A program made the position numbers and the translations under genes. This document shows positions 1 to 6,655 of a DNA stretch of 10,279 nt, piece by piece (within the stretch, counting starts at the first letter, position 1; each line of letters opens with the position of its first letter). The notes below the pieces were generated by a model. It saw only the letters and a program-made list of their open reading frames with translations. It did not search any database and had not been told where the DNA came from. Origin of the DNA: an uncultured Eubacteriales bacterium. Lineage in GTDB: Bacteria; Bacillota_A; Clostridia; Christensenellales; Aristaeellaceae. Location: assembly GCA_944333375.1 (NCBI GenBank), contig CALVKX010000060.1, positions 1 to 10,279 on the forward strand, written 5' to 3'.

Positions 1-73
1 GCGCCTTTAGGCGCAAACATTTCTTAAGCATCTGGCGGAAAAGATCGCCGCAGGCGAGCTTTTTCGACACGCT
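1..73 (-). other. Left edge: no confident gene; possible start of a further minus-strand gene
   Basis: A minus-strand frame is open from GTG at 70 to the edge and reads (M)SKKLACGDLFRQMLKKCL, too short to identify. No ribosome site lies at proper spacing; the only purine-rich stretch is locked in the hairpin 74-99. A small palindrome GCGCC-TTTA-GGCGC occupies 1-14. This could be the 5' end of a gene continuing left, or untranslated DNA. Confidence 0.25.
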
Positions 74-99
74 GACGGGAGGGGTCTCCCCCTCCCGCC
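74..99 (-). terminator. Strong hairpin at the end of the feo operon
   Basis: Arms 74-84 and 89-99 pair over 11 bp (one G-T wobble in RNA) around a GAGA loop, starting 3 bases after the stop of the Cys-rich protein gene. No T-run follows directly. A second, weak 5-bp hairpin (45-57) is followed by TCTTTT. Together they plausibly end or stabilise the feo transcript, but neither is a textbook intrinsic terminator. Confidence 0.45.
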
Positions 100-102
100 A
101 GG

Positions 103-237
103 TCAATGCCCGCATCCGCAGCACCGTGAGCAGTCGCCGCCGCAGCTGCATTTTCCCTTTTTCCGATCGCGCACCATCTTCCATATGGCCGCCCCGGCCG
201 CCAGCAGCACCACGCCGCCCACAATCCACGTTGCCAT
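103..237 (-). CDS. FeoB-associated Cys-rich membrane protein (44 aa)
   Basis: This tiny gene starts at ATG 237 and ends with TGA at 103-105. An AAGGAG ribosome site (245-250) lies 7 bases before the start. The protein opens with one hydrophobic helix (about residues 4-19, WIVGGVVLLAAGAAIW), followed by a basic stretch (KMVRDRKKGK) and a C-terminal cluster CSCGGDCSRCCGCGH with six cysteines and a final histidine. That layout, and the place 23 bases downstream of feoB, match the small FeoB-associated Cys-rich membrane protein family of Firmicutes. The family is thought to assist ferrous iron transport, perhaps by holding iron or tuning FeoB; its mechanism is not established. By the positive-inside rule the Cys cluster should face the cytoplasm. 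It is the last gene of the feo operon. A different reading frame is open across the same bases, but only this frame gives a ribosome site and a recognisable protein. Confidence 0.9.
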   Translation of the reverse strand: MATWIVGGVVLLAAGAAIWKMVRDRKKGKCSCGGDCSRCCGCGH

Positions 238-260
238 ATCGTTTCTCCTTTCCCGGAGCC

Positions 261-2585
261 TTACGCCCCGACGCCGACTTTCAGATGGTTTTCCTCATAG
301 CGGTTGGGGCGTACCAGCAGGTACACAAGCCCCGCCAGCAGCAAAGCCGCCACCGCCGTCCACAGCGTCACTCCCGCGCCCGCAAAGAGCAGGCCGAGCT
401 GATAGACGACGAGCGCAATCACATAGGCAAACACACACTGGTAGCCGATGGCAAACCATGTCCACCGGGGGTTGTTCATCTCGCGCTTGATGGCACCCAT
501 GGCCGCAAAGCACGGCGCGCACAGGAGGTTGAAGATCATGAAGGCATAGGCCGCCAACCTGCCATGCCCGCCGGACGTCTCGCTGAAGCCCTGCGCGATG
601 GGGGTAAGGCCGGACTCCTTCTCCTCGTCGGAGCCCTCCTCCAGAAGCGTCGCGGTGTCCCGTTCGTCGGTGTCGGTCTGGTAGAGGATGCCAAAGACGT
701 TGACGACCTCCTCCTTGGCCACCAGGCCCAGAACCGTGGCCACGGTGGGTTTCCAGTCGCCGAAGCCCAGCGGCTCAAACACGGGCGCCACCACCGAACC
801 CACGCGGCCCAGGATGCTGTTGTCGGTGTTTTCCACCGCTCCGAAGGTGACGGGCGCATCCACGGTTTCCACGACCTCCGCATCCGCGGACAAAGTTTCC
901 TCAGGCACCCGGGCCTCCCAGCCGTAGCTCTGGGTGAACCAGATCACGATGGCCGAGACCAGAATCACCGTGCCCGCGCGCTTGATGAAGCTCCAGCCGC
1001 GCTCCCACATGGAGTGCAGGACGTTGCGGGCCGACGGCGCGTGATACGCCGGGAGCTCCATGACAAAAGGCGCCGGGTCGCCCGCGAAGACGCGGGTCTT
1101 CTTGAGCATGATGCCGCTTACGACGATGGCGGCCACGCCGATGAAATACGCCGAGGTCGCCACCCATCCGGCGTTGTGGAACAGCGCGCCGGCGATGAGG
1201 CCGATGATGGGCATTTTGGCGCTGCATGGGATGAAGGTGGTCGTCAGGACGGTCATCTTGCGGTCGCGGTCGTTTTCAATGGTACGCGAGGCCATCACGC
1301 CCGGCACGCCGCAGCCGGTGCCGATGAGCATGGGGATGAAGCTCTTGCCCGAGAGGCCGAACTTGCGGAAGATCCGGTCCATGATGAAGGCGATGCGGGC
1401 CATATAGCCCACGTCCTCCAAAATGGCCAGCATGAAGAACAAAACCAGCATCTGCGGCACAAAGCCGATGACCGCGCCCACGCCGGCGATGATGCCGTCG
1501 CACACCAGCCCCACCAGCCACCCGGCGGTGCCGGCGCCCTCCAGCCAGACGCGCACGGGCTCTTGAATCCACTCGCCCACGAACACGTCGTTGGTGAAGT
1601 CCGTCACGATGGTGCCGATGGTGCTGACCGCGACGTAGTATACCAGCCCCATCACCAGCACGAAGATGGGCAGGGCCAGGAAGCGGTTGGTCACGACGCG
1701 GTCGATTTTGTCCGAGGCGCTCAGCGCGCCCTTGGGCCGCCCCTTGCGCACGCAGGAAGCCACCAGGCGGCTGATGTAGGCGTAGCGCTGGTTGGTGATG
1801 ATGGACTCCGCGTCGTCGTCCATCTCCTTTTCGCAGTCGCGGATGGCGTTTTCGATAGCGGAGCGGATGCCGGAGGGCAGGCTGAGCTCCTCGGTCACCT
1901 TCTCGTCGCGCTCAAAGAGCTTGATGGCGTACCAGCGGGCCAGGTGGTCAGGGACGATGCCGCCCTCGTGCCGGCTGCCGTCGGCGTGGTGATGATGCAC
2001 GGCCTCCTGTCCGTCGCGATGGGTGATGAGGTCCTCGATGTGCGCCAGAGCGTGCTCGACGCTCCCGGCGAACACATGCGGCGGCTCACCCGCCTCCTTC
2101 CCCGCCAGCTTCGCGGCCTTCTGCGCTACCTGCCGGCTGCCCTCGCCCCGCAGCGCGCTGGTCTCCACCACCTCGCAGCCCAGCGCCTCGCCGAGCTTTC
2201 GCAGGTCGATCTTGTCGCCGTTTTTGCGGGTGATGTCGATCATGTTCAGCGCGATAATCATCGGGATGCCCAGCTCGGCAAGCTGGGTGGTAAGGTAGAG
2301 GTTTCGCTCGATGTTGGTCGCGTCCACGATGTTGAGGATGGCGTCGGGTTTCTGGCTTACCAGATAGCCGCGCGCAATCACTTCCTCCAGCGTGTAGGGC
2401 GACAGGCTGTAGATGCCCGGCAGGTCCTGGATGACGACGTCGGGCTCTCCCTTGAGGCGTCCTTCCTTTTTTTCCACCGTCACGCCCGGCCAGTTGCCAA
2501 CATACTGGTTGGAGCCGGTCAGGTCGTTGAACATGGTCGTTTTTCCGCAGTTGGGGTTGCCCGCGAGGGCAATCTTGATGGCCAT
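261..2585 (-). CDS. feoB: Ferrous iron transport protein B (FeoB), GTP-gated Fe2+ permease
   Basis: FeoB imports ferrous iron across the cytoplasmic membrane using an N-terminal G domain joined to a polytopic channel. The start at ATG 2585 gives 774 residues and begins MAIKIALAGNPNCGKTT; it has AGGAGG 7 bases upstream. An in-frame upstream start at 2621 would add 12 residues that are not typical. G motifs seen: G1 GNPNCGKTT (9-17), G3 DLPG (54-57), G4 NMID (114-117) and G5 SAL (about 143). The membrane part carries the two conserved gate motifs GCGVPG (424-429) and FIPCSAKMP (452-460), whose cysteines are candidate iron ligands. Several hydrophobic helices follow to the C-terminus, with an acidic loop around 635-670. 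A His-rich stretch, HHHHADGSRH (197-206), lies in the helical region after the G domain. Length is normal for the family. The gene follows two feoA genes and is 47 bases from the nearer one. Confidence 0.98.
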   Translation of the reverse strand: MAIKIALAGNPNCGKTTMFNDLTGSNQYVGNWPGVTVEKKEGRLKGEPDVVIQDLPGIYSLSPYTLEEVIARGYLVSQKPDAILNIVDATNIERNLYLTTQLAELGIPMIIALNMIDITRKNGDKIDLRKLGEALGCEVVETSALRGEGSRQVAQKAAKLAGKEAGEPPHVFAGSVEHALAHIEDLITHRDGQEAVHHHHADGSRHEGGIVPDHLARWYAIKLFERDEKVTEELSLPSGIRSAIENAIRDCEKEMDDDAESIITNQRYAYISRLVASCVRKGRPKGALSASDKIDRVVTNRFLALPIFVLVMGLVYYVAVSTIGTIVTDFTNDVFVGEWIQEPVRVWLEGAGTAGWLVGLVCDGIIAGVGAVIGFVPQMLVLFFMLAILEDVGYMARIAFIMDRIFRKFGLSGKSFIPMLIGTGCGVPGVMASRTIENDRDRKMTVLTTTFIPCSAKMPIIGLIAGALFHNAGWVATSAYFIGVAAIVVSGIMLKKTRVFAGDPAPFVMELPAYHAPSARNVLHSMWERGWSFIKRAGTVILVSAIVIWFTQSYGWEARVPEETLSADAEVVETVDAPVTFGAVENTDNSILGRVGSVVAPVFEPLGFGDWKPTVATVLGLVAKEEVVNVFGILYQTDTDERDTATLLEEGSDEEKESGLTPIAQGFSETSGGHGRLAAYAFMIFNLLCAPCFAAMGAIKREMNNPRWTWFAIGYQCVFAYVIALVVYQLGLLFAGAGVTLWTAVAALLLAGLVYLLVRPNRYEENHLKVGVGA

Positions 2586-2602
2586 ACCGCTGCCTCCTCG
2601 TT

Positions 2603-2618
2603 GTTCGATATATCTAAC
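2603..2618. promoter_or_regulatory. Near-perfect 16-bp palindrome between feoA and feoB
   Basis: The sequence GTTCGATATATCTAAC pairs with its own reverse complement at 7 of 8 positions. It contains one CTAAC half-site like those upstream of the operon. It sits in the 47-base gap before feoB, just upstream of the feoB ribosome site, and could be an internal operator or simply a chance palindrome in a short AT-rich spacer. Confidence 0.3.
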
Positions 2619-2632
2619 CAATGGGCAAACGC

Positions 2633-2854
2633 TTACTCGACCTCGATCTTCTCCGCGTCGCTCTTGCGCACGGACAGCTCGTACCCGCGGACCGTCAGCT
2701 CCATGGGATCTCCCAGGGGCGCGACCTTGCGCACGTAGACTTCGGTTCCCTTGGTCAGTCCCATGTCCATGATGCGGCGCTTGATCGCGCCCTCGCCGCC
2801 CAGACGCCTGATGGTGACCGTTTCACCGACCTTGACTTCCTTGAGGGTCTTCAT
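2633..2854 (-). CDS. feoA: FeoA family protein (feo operon, second copy)
   Basis: This 73-residue SH3-like cytosolic protein is the partner of FeoB and is thought to support assembly or GTPase activity of the transporter. It shows the canonical FeoA pattern: VGETVTIRRLGGEGAIKRR, then IMDMGLTKGTEVYVRKVAPLGDP, then the closing MELTVRGYELSVRKSDAEKIEV. The APLGDP and VRGYELS blocks are the most diagnostic. The start at ATG 2854 has AGGAGGAGG 6 bases upstream. It begins 20 bases after the stop of the first feoA and ends 47 bases before feoB, so it is cotranscribed with both. Of the two FeoA proteins this is the closer to the textbook family profile. Confidence 0.95.
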   Translation of the reverse strand: MKTLKEVKVGETVTIRRLGGEGAIKRRIMDMGLTKGTEVYVRKVAPLGDPMELTVRGYELSVRKSDAEKIEVE

Positions 2855-2874
2855 TGGGTGCCTCCTCCTCTCGA

Positions 2875-3087
2875 TCAGACCATGATGCGCATGGCCATCG
2901 TCCTGTCCAGCGCGACGCGGCAGTCCTTGACGCTGAGGATCAGATTTCCGCCCAGCTCGCTGACCACCGTCACCCGCTCGCCTACCACGAAGCCCAGCTC
3001 CGCCAGCCGCTGACGCACCTCGTCCCTGCCGGTGATCTTTCGGATGACGCCGGTCTCGCCAGTCTTTACCATCGCCAATGGCATCAT
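2875..3087 (-). CDS. feoA: FeoA family protein (feo operon, first copy)
   Basis: This is the first gene of the feo operon and encodes a second, divergent FeoA-like SH3 protein. It contains TGETGVIRKITGRDEVRQRL, then AELGFVVGERVTVVSELGGN, and closes LILSVKDCRVALDRTMAMRI. The GG-N-LILSV-ALD spacing is the FeoA subtype that commonly precedes the canonical one in Clostridia. I place the start at ATG 3087 (70 residues) because GGAGG at 3099-3103 lies 11 bases upstream; ATG 3084 is directly adjacent and equally possible. ATG 3105 or 3135 would extend the protein, but the added residues do not look like FeoA and ATG 3105 overlaps the ribosome site. It is separated from the next feoA by 20 bases. The two copies may form a hetero-pair on FeoB (inference). 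Confidence 0.93.
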   Translation of the reverse strand: MMPLAMVKTGETGVIRKITGRDEVRQRLAELGFVVGERVTVVSELGGNLILSVKDCRVALDRTMAMRIMV

Positions 3088-3119
3088 AGCATCCCCTGCC
3101 TCCATGTGATTCGTTGTGT

Positions 3120-3190
3120 CTAACTCATGCGGCAAAATGGAGGTTAGAAGTATTTAACCCCTAACCGAAAAGAAGTTTAACATCTCTAAC
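3120..3190 (-). promoter_or_regulatory. Candidate metal-repressor operator cluster at feo
   Basis: Four copies of the pentamer GTTAG/CTAAC fall within 71 bases: CTAAC at 3120-3124, GTTAG at 3143-3147, CTAAC at 3161-3165 and CTAAC at 3186-3190. The last lies inside the -35/-10 spacer and the third just past the predicted transcription start. The pair at 3143-3147 and 3161-3165 forms an inverted repeat of about 23 bases. On the minus strand two copies also share a composite form, GGTTAG, then 2 or 4 bases, then GTTAAA. Placement over a feo promoter suggests binding by a DtxR/MntR/IdeR-class or Fur-class repressor, but I cannot assign the regulator and none is encoded here. Confidence 0.5.
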
Positions 3191-3202
3191 CCAAATTGTC
3201 AA
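3167..3202 (-). promoter_or_regulatory. Promoter of the feo operon
   Basis: Read on the minus strand, a perfect -35 TTGACA (3197-3202) is separated by exactly 17 bases from a -10 TAAACT (3174-3179), matching 4 of 6 bases of TATAAT. Transcription should begin near 3167, leaving a leader of about 80 bases before the first feoA. It lies in the only AT-rich gap in this part of the window. The haemolysin III gene ends at 3233 with no terminator hairpin, so some read-through into feo is possible. Confidence 0.8.
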
Positions 3203-3232
3203 GGATGAAACCAGATTTTTTTCAATTTCTTT

Positions 3233-3904
3233 TCAGATAATGTAGCAAAAGATGCACACGAAATGCAGGATGCTGCCCGCCAGCACAAAAAGGTGAAAGA
3301 CCGAGTGCATATAGCGGTGCCTTTTGCCCAGGCCGTAGAGCACGGCGCCCACGGTGTAGGCGATGCCGCCGGCCAGGAGCCACAGCAGGGCGGGCAGGGG
3401 GATGGTTTCCAGCACGGGCTTTGCGGCCAGCACGACGCACCAGCCCATCCCGATATAGCAGATCATGGAAAGGACGGCGTACTTTTTGAGGTCGATGGCG
3501 GTAAAGACGATGGCCACCACGGCGATGACCCAGACCAGGCCGAACAGCGACCAGCCCCAGGCGGGAAAGCGCGGGCGGATGGCGCACAGCGCGATGGGCG
3601 TATAGGTGCCCGCGATGAGCAGATAGATGGTGCAGTGATCCAGCACCTGCATGACCTTCTTGGCCATCTCCGGCAGCAGCCCGTGATAGACGCTGGACAT
3701 GGTGTAGAGCAGCACCATGGACACGCCGTAGACGGCGCTTCCCACGATGGACCAGGGATCGCCCTTGAGGATGGAGGAAACCAGGCACAGGACGAGGGCG
3801 GCGACGCCGAAGGCGCCGCCCACGATATGGGAAACCATGTTAAAGATTTCTTCCCCGCGGGTATAGTCCGGGAGCTGACGGTTTTTGAGCTTGGTGCGTT
3901 TCAT
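3233..3904 (-). CDS. Haemolysin III family membrane protein (HlyIII/PAQR-like)
   Basis: This 223-residue integral membrane protein belongs to the haemolysin III / YqfA branch of the PAQR superfamily. It has about seven hydrophobic helices beginning near residue 27. The family's conserved polar residues are present: SSVYH (Ser70-His74), LDH (88-90) and HSVFH (200-204). These correspond to the predicted zinc-binding or metal-dependent hydrolase-like centre of PAQR proteins. Despite the name, most members are not proven haemolysins, and roles in membrane homeostasis have been suggested. The start at ATG 3904 follows AGGAGGCGGAGG. It begins 18 bases after the stop of the L,D-transpeptidase gene, so it is probably the last gene of that unit. 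No terminator is visible between its stop and the feo promoter. Confidence 0.93.
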   Translation of the reverse strand: MKRTKLKNRQLPDYTRGEEIFNMVSHIVGGAFGVAALVLCLVSSILKGDPWSIVGSAVYGVSMVLLYTMSSVYHGLLPEMAKKVMQVLDHCTIYLLIAGTYTPIALCAIRPRFPAWGWSLFGLVWVIAVVAIVFTAIDLKKYAVLSMICYIGMGWCVVLAAKPVLETIPLPALLWLLAGGIAYTVGAVLYGLGKRHRYMHSVFHLFVLAGSILHFVCIFCYII

Positions 3905-3922
3905 CCTCCGCCTCCTGCTGCT

Positions 3923-5764
3923 TTATTCCTCCTCAGGCTCCGGCGTGGGCGCCGGTGTAGGCGTGAGCGGGGGTGTGGCGCCGGGCGTCATAATGTCGGC
4001 GTAGATGGCCTCGAGGGTCTCCACGTCCGCGTTGCCGGTGGCATAGATGCCGTTGGCCTTCTGGAACGCCTTGACGGCCTTCTGCGTGCCGCTGAGATAG
4101 GTGCCGGTGACGGTGCCGCCGTAGTAGCCCAGCTCCTTGAGGCGGCTTTGCAGCCAGTAGACGGCCTCGCCCTGGGAACCCTTTTTGAGGTTTTCAAAGG
4201 GTTGGGGCGGGGTGCCGCCGGAGACGTAGGCCGGGGCGGGCGTGGGCTCGGGGGTACTGACGGGGCCGGTCTTGCTGGAGTTGAGCGGAGGCGCGGCGAC
4301 AGCCTTCCTGAGCTCCTCATCGACCGGGAGGTCCTCGGTGACGGTGACCACCACGCCCTCGCCGACGTTGTCATAGATCCACTTGGCGTCGCTCACCAGC
4401 AGGCGGATACAGCCGTGCGAGGCGCGCGAGCCCAGAAGATTGTAGCTCTTGGTGCTCATGGCGTTGTAGTCCACGGCGTTGTAGATGACGCTGTGGAAGG
4501 CGATGTTTTCGTTGATGCGGGTCCAGTACTGCGCGTGGCTGCCCCAGGTGGGGAAATAGCACCAGCGCGCCTTGCGGCCGTTGAGCACCCATTCGCCCAC
4601 GTCGCTGGGGGTGCTCACCATGCCCGTGGAGCAGACCATCTGCTTGACGGGCACGGTATACTCGCCGTTTTCGTCCAAGCCATAGACGGTGGTCACCTGA
4701 TTTTGCACGTCCACGGTGATGGCATAGGGCACGGGCGTGGGAACGGGCGTGGGACGCGCGGTGGCGCTGATGTTCAGCACGTCGTCGCTGTTAAAGAGCA
4801 TGTTCCAGGTTTCCTCGTCGGTTTCGCCGGTGACGAACATGCCGTTATGCTCCTGAAACGCCCTCACGGCCGAAGTGGTCTGATTCATATAGTTGCCGCT
4901 GATGGGGCCGGTGAAGAAGCCCAGCTCCGTCAGCCGCGTCTGGACCTGCTTGACCGCCTCGCCCTGGTCGCCGCGCTGGAGCTTCTCTCCGCCGTATTCA
5001 TTTGTGCCCAGGCTGTCCGGGGTGCTGGCGCCGTCCTCGACCATGACCACGTCGTTGATATCGCCCAGGTCCGCGTCAAGGCCGGGCGTGGGCGTGGGCG
5101 TAGCGCCCTTGGCCAGCGCCGTATCGCCGAAGAGCAGCTTTTGCGTGTCCAGGTCCGCCTCGCCCGTGGCCTCCACGCCCATGGCCTCCTGGAAGGCGGA
5201 CACCGCCTCCTGCGTGGCCGTACGGTATTTCCCGGTGGCGTTGGCGTCCAGATAGTCCAGCTCCTTGAGGGCCTTCTGCAGGCGCGTGACATCGTCGCCG
5301 TCATCGCCATAGCGCAGCACGCGGTACTGGGCTCCCTCCAGCGCCGCGGCGCTCTGGGGGTCCAGCTCGCCCGTCACCTCAAAGCCGTAGTCCTCCTGAA
5401 AGCGTTTGACGCCGTTCTGCGTTCCCTCCAGGAAGTTGCCGCTGATGCGCCCGACATAGTAGCCCAACTCGCTCAGCCGCTTTTGCAGCTCGCTGACCTC
5501 GTCGCCCTGGTCGCCGTACTTGAGCGTCGCGGGCGCCTCCGTGGGGGCCGGGGTCGGCGCGGGGGTATCGGTGGGCGCGGCGGTGGGCGCGGGCGTATTG
5601 GTCGGCGCGGGCGTCTCCTCGCTCTCCCCGCTCTGGACGGGCTCGATGGTCTCCCCCGTGCTCAGGGTGATGGTCACCTGCGACTCCGCGCGCGAAGGCG
5701 CAAGGCCCGCCGCAAGCGGGAGCAGCAACGTCAGGGTCAACAGACAGGCAGCAATGCGTTTCAT
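3923..5764 (-). CDS. Secreted L,D-transpeptidase (YkuD) with four peptidoglycan-binding domains
   Basis: Predicted to make 3-3 cross-links in peptidoglycan, or anchor proteins to it, outside the membrane. I choose ATG 5764 (613 aa) because AAAGGA (5774-5779) lies 9 bases upstream; ATG 5770 is too close to it. A signal peptide covers about residues 1-26 (MKRIAACLLTLTLLLPLAAG, likely cut after PSRA). A Pro/Thr linker (about 50-78) leads to three PG_binding_1 domains (about 80-145, 149-214, 261-325), each opening with a form of L-x-x-GD-x-G-x-x-V and containing A-F-Q or R-F-Q. The YkuD domain spans about 347-482, with the catalytic motif SHGCIR: His450, Cys452, Arg454. A fourth PG_binding_1 domain (about 525-592) and a Pro/Thr/Glu tail close the protein. 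The YkuD domain is thus flanked on both sides by wall-binding domains, and PTP linkers separate the blocks. It starts 20 bases after the HAD phosphatase stop. Confidence 0.95.
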   Translation of the reverse strand: MKRIAACLLTLTLLLPLAAGLAPSRAESQVTITLSTGETIEPVQSGESEETPAPTNTPAPTAAPTDTPAPTPAPTEAPATLKYGDQGDEVSELQKRLSELGYYVGRISGNFLEGTQNGVKRFQEDYGFEVTGELDPQSAAALEGAQYRVLRYGDDGDDVTRLQKALKELDYLDANATGKYRTATQEAVSAFQEAMGVEATGEADLDTQKLLFGDTALAKGATPTPTPGLDADLGDINDVVMVEDGASTPDSLGTNEYGGEKLQRGDQGEAVKQVQTRLTELGFFTGPISGNYMNQTTSAVRAFQEHNGMFVTGETDEETWNMLFNSDDVLNISATARPTPVPTPVPYAITVDVQNQVTTVYGLDENGEYTVPVKQMVCSTGMVSTPSDVGEWVLNGRKARWCYFPTWGSHAQYWTRINENIAFHSVIYNAVDYNAMSTKSYNLLGSRASHGCIRLLVSDAKWIYDNVGEGVVVTVTEDLPVDEELRKAVAAPPLNSSKTGPVSTPEPTPAPAYVSGGTPPQPFENLKKGSQGEAVYWLQSRLKELGYYGGTVTGTYLSGTQKAVKAFQKANGIYATGNADVETLEAIYADIMTPGATPPLTPTPAPTPEPEEE

Positions 5765-5784
5765 CCTCATGTATCCTTTCCGGG

Positions 5785-6585
5785 TCACAAATAGGGATTC
5801 ATGGCGCTGAGGCGCTCAAAGATCAGATCGGGCTCCACGCCCGTTTTGGCAATATCCTCCATCCGGGCTTCGCCGGTAAGCACCAAAATGCTCAGGATGC
5901 CGAAGTTCTTGCCCGTGGCGATGTCGGTGTAGAGCCGGTCGCCCACCATGGCCAGCTCGTGCTTTTCAAGGCCGGTCAGCTCAAGCGCGTCCTGCACGAT
6001 ACCGGCGTAGGGCTTGCCCAGAATCACGTCCGGTCTTCGCCCCGCGCTGGCCTCAATGAAGGCGATGATCGCCCCGATGTCCGGCGCGAAGCCCGTCTCG
6101 GTGGGGCAGTTGAAATCCGGGTGCGTGGCGATGTAGGGCAGGCCCGAGCGCACGAAGTCGCACACTTTCGTCATCTTTTCGTAATCAAGCGTGGTGTCAT
6201 AGCCGATGAGCACATAATCGGGACGGGCGTTGTCGATGAGAAGCCCCATTCCCTCCAGCTCCGCGCGCAGAAGCTCATTGCCCAGCAAAAACGCCCGCTT
6301 TCCCGGAAAGGTGCGCAGGCAGTACCGCCCTGCCGCCTGGCCCGAGGTCAGGACGTTGAGAAACGGCTCCCTCACGCCCATGCCGCGGAGCTTGCGCACA
6401 TAGCGGTCCGCGGACTTGCTGGAGTTGTTGGTCACAAACAGCGCGCGGCGCCCCGTGCGCTCCAGCGCGTCCAGAAAATCCAGCGAGCCCTCCAGCAGAC
6501 GATCCCCCAGATAAAAGGTGCCGTCCATATCCAGCATGAAGCACCGCACCTGCGACAGCCTTTTCCCCAGACCGCTCTCCTCCAC
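5785..6585 (-). CDS. HAD-IIA family phosphatase (NagD/AraL-like)
   Basis: A cytosolic HAD-superfamily sugar-phosphate or nucleotide phosphatase of the NagD/AraL/PGP group. I choose GTG 6585 (266 aa) because GGGAGG lies about 10 bases upstream and this gives the family's usual length; longer in-frame starts run through the inverted repeat at 6622-6655 and give unlike residues. All four HAD motifs are visible: I MLDMDGT (nucleophile Asp19, acid/base Asp21), II VTNNSSKS (around 51-57), III GKPYAG (Lys191) and IV MVGDRLYTDI (Asp216, Asp221). The C2-type cap lies between motifs II and III. The substrate cannot be read from sequence; family members act on UMP, phosphoglycolate, 4-nitrophenyl phosphate and others. 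It is the first gene of a likely HAD - L,D-transpeptidase - haemolysin III unit, with its own candidate promoter. An ATG at 6615 is a less likely alternative start. Confidence 0.92.
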   Translation of the reverse strand: MEESGLGKRLSQVRCFMLDMDGTFYLGDRLLEGSLDFLDALERTGRRALFVTNNSSKSADRYVRKLRGMGVREPFLNVLTSGQAAGRYCLRTFPGKRAFLLGNELLRAELEGMGLLIDNARPDYVLIGYDTTLDYEKMTKVCDFVRSGLPYIATHPDFNCPTETGFAPDIGAIIAFIEASAGRRPDVILGKPYAGIVQDALELTGLEKHELAMVGDRLYTDIATGKNFGILSILVLTGEARMEDIAKTGVEPDLIFERLSAMNPYL

Positions 6586-6617
6586 GGCCGACCAACCTCC
6601 CTGCAATCGGGGCATGC

Positions 6618-6655
6618 AAAACCCCGGGATGCGTACATTGTAACACATCCCGGGG
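6618..6655 (-). terminator. Probable rho-independent terminator after the alpha/beta hydrolase gene
   Basis: A perfect 10-bp inverted repeat (6622-6631 and 6646-6655, arm CCCCGGGATG) can extend to 13 pairs with one G-T wobble, leaving an 8-base loop. On the minus strand it is followed at once by TTTT (6618-6621). It begins about 30 bases after the stop of the alpha/beta hydrolase. The T-run is short, so termination may be partial. Confidence 0.6.

Noticed and set aside
24..224. A 66-codon minus-strand frame near the left edge
   Set aside because: It overlaps the 44-residue Cys-rich gene in another frame, lacks a good ribosome site, and its translation is Arg/Ala-rich noise.
2586..2621. A 12-residue N-terminal extension of FeoB (start at 2621)
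   Set aside because: The added residues are not family-like, and AGGAGG lies inside the extension at correct spacing for ATG 2585.
126..2738. An 870-codon open frame on the + strand opposite feoB
   Set aside because: It is antisense to an unmistakable FeoB and has low-complexity His/Arg/Ala/Asp-rich translation with no domain. It arises because GC-rich codon use on one strand removes stops on the other.
3203..3232. A + strand terminator suggested by GATTTTTTTC
   Set aside because: No stem precedes the T-run on the + strand and no + strand gene ends there.
3263..5794. An 843-codon open frame on the + strand opposite the L,D-transpeptidase and haemolysin III genes
   Set aside because: It runs across two real genes and their gap, has no ribosome site or domain, and its Gly/Arg-rich stretches are the mirror of the Pro/Thr linkers.
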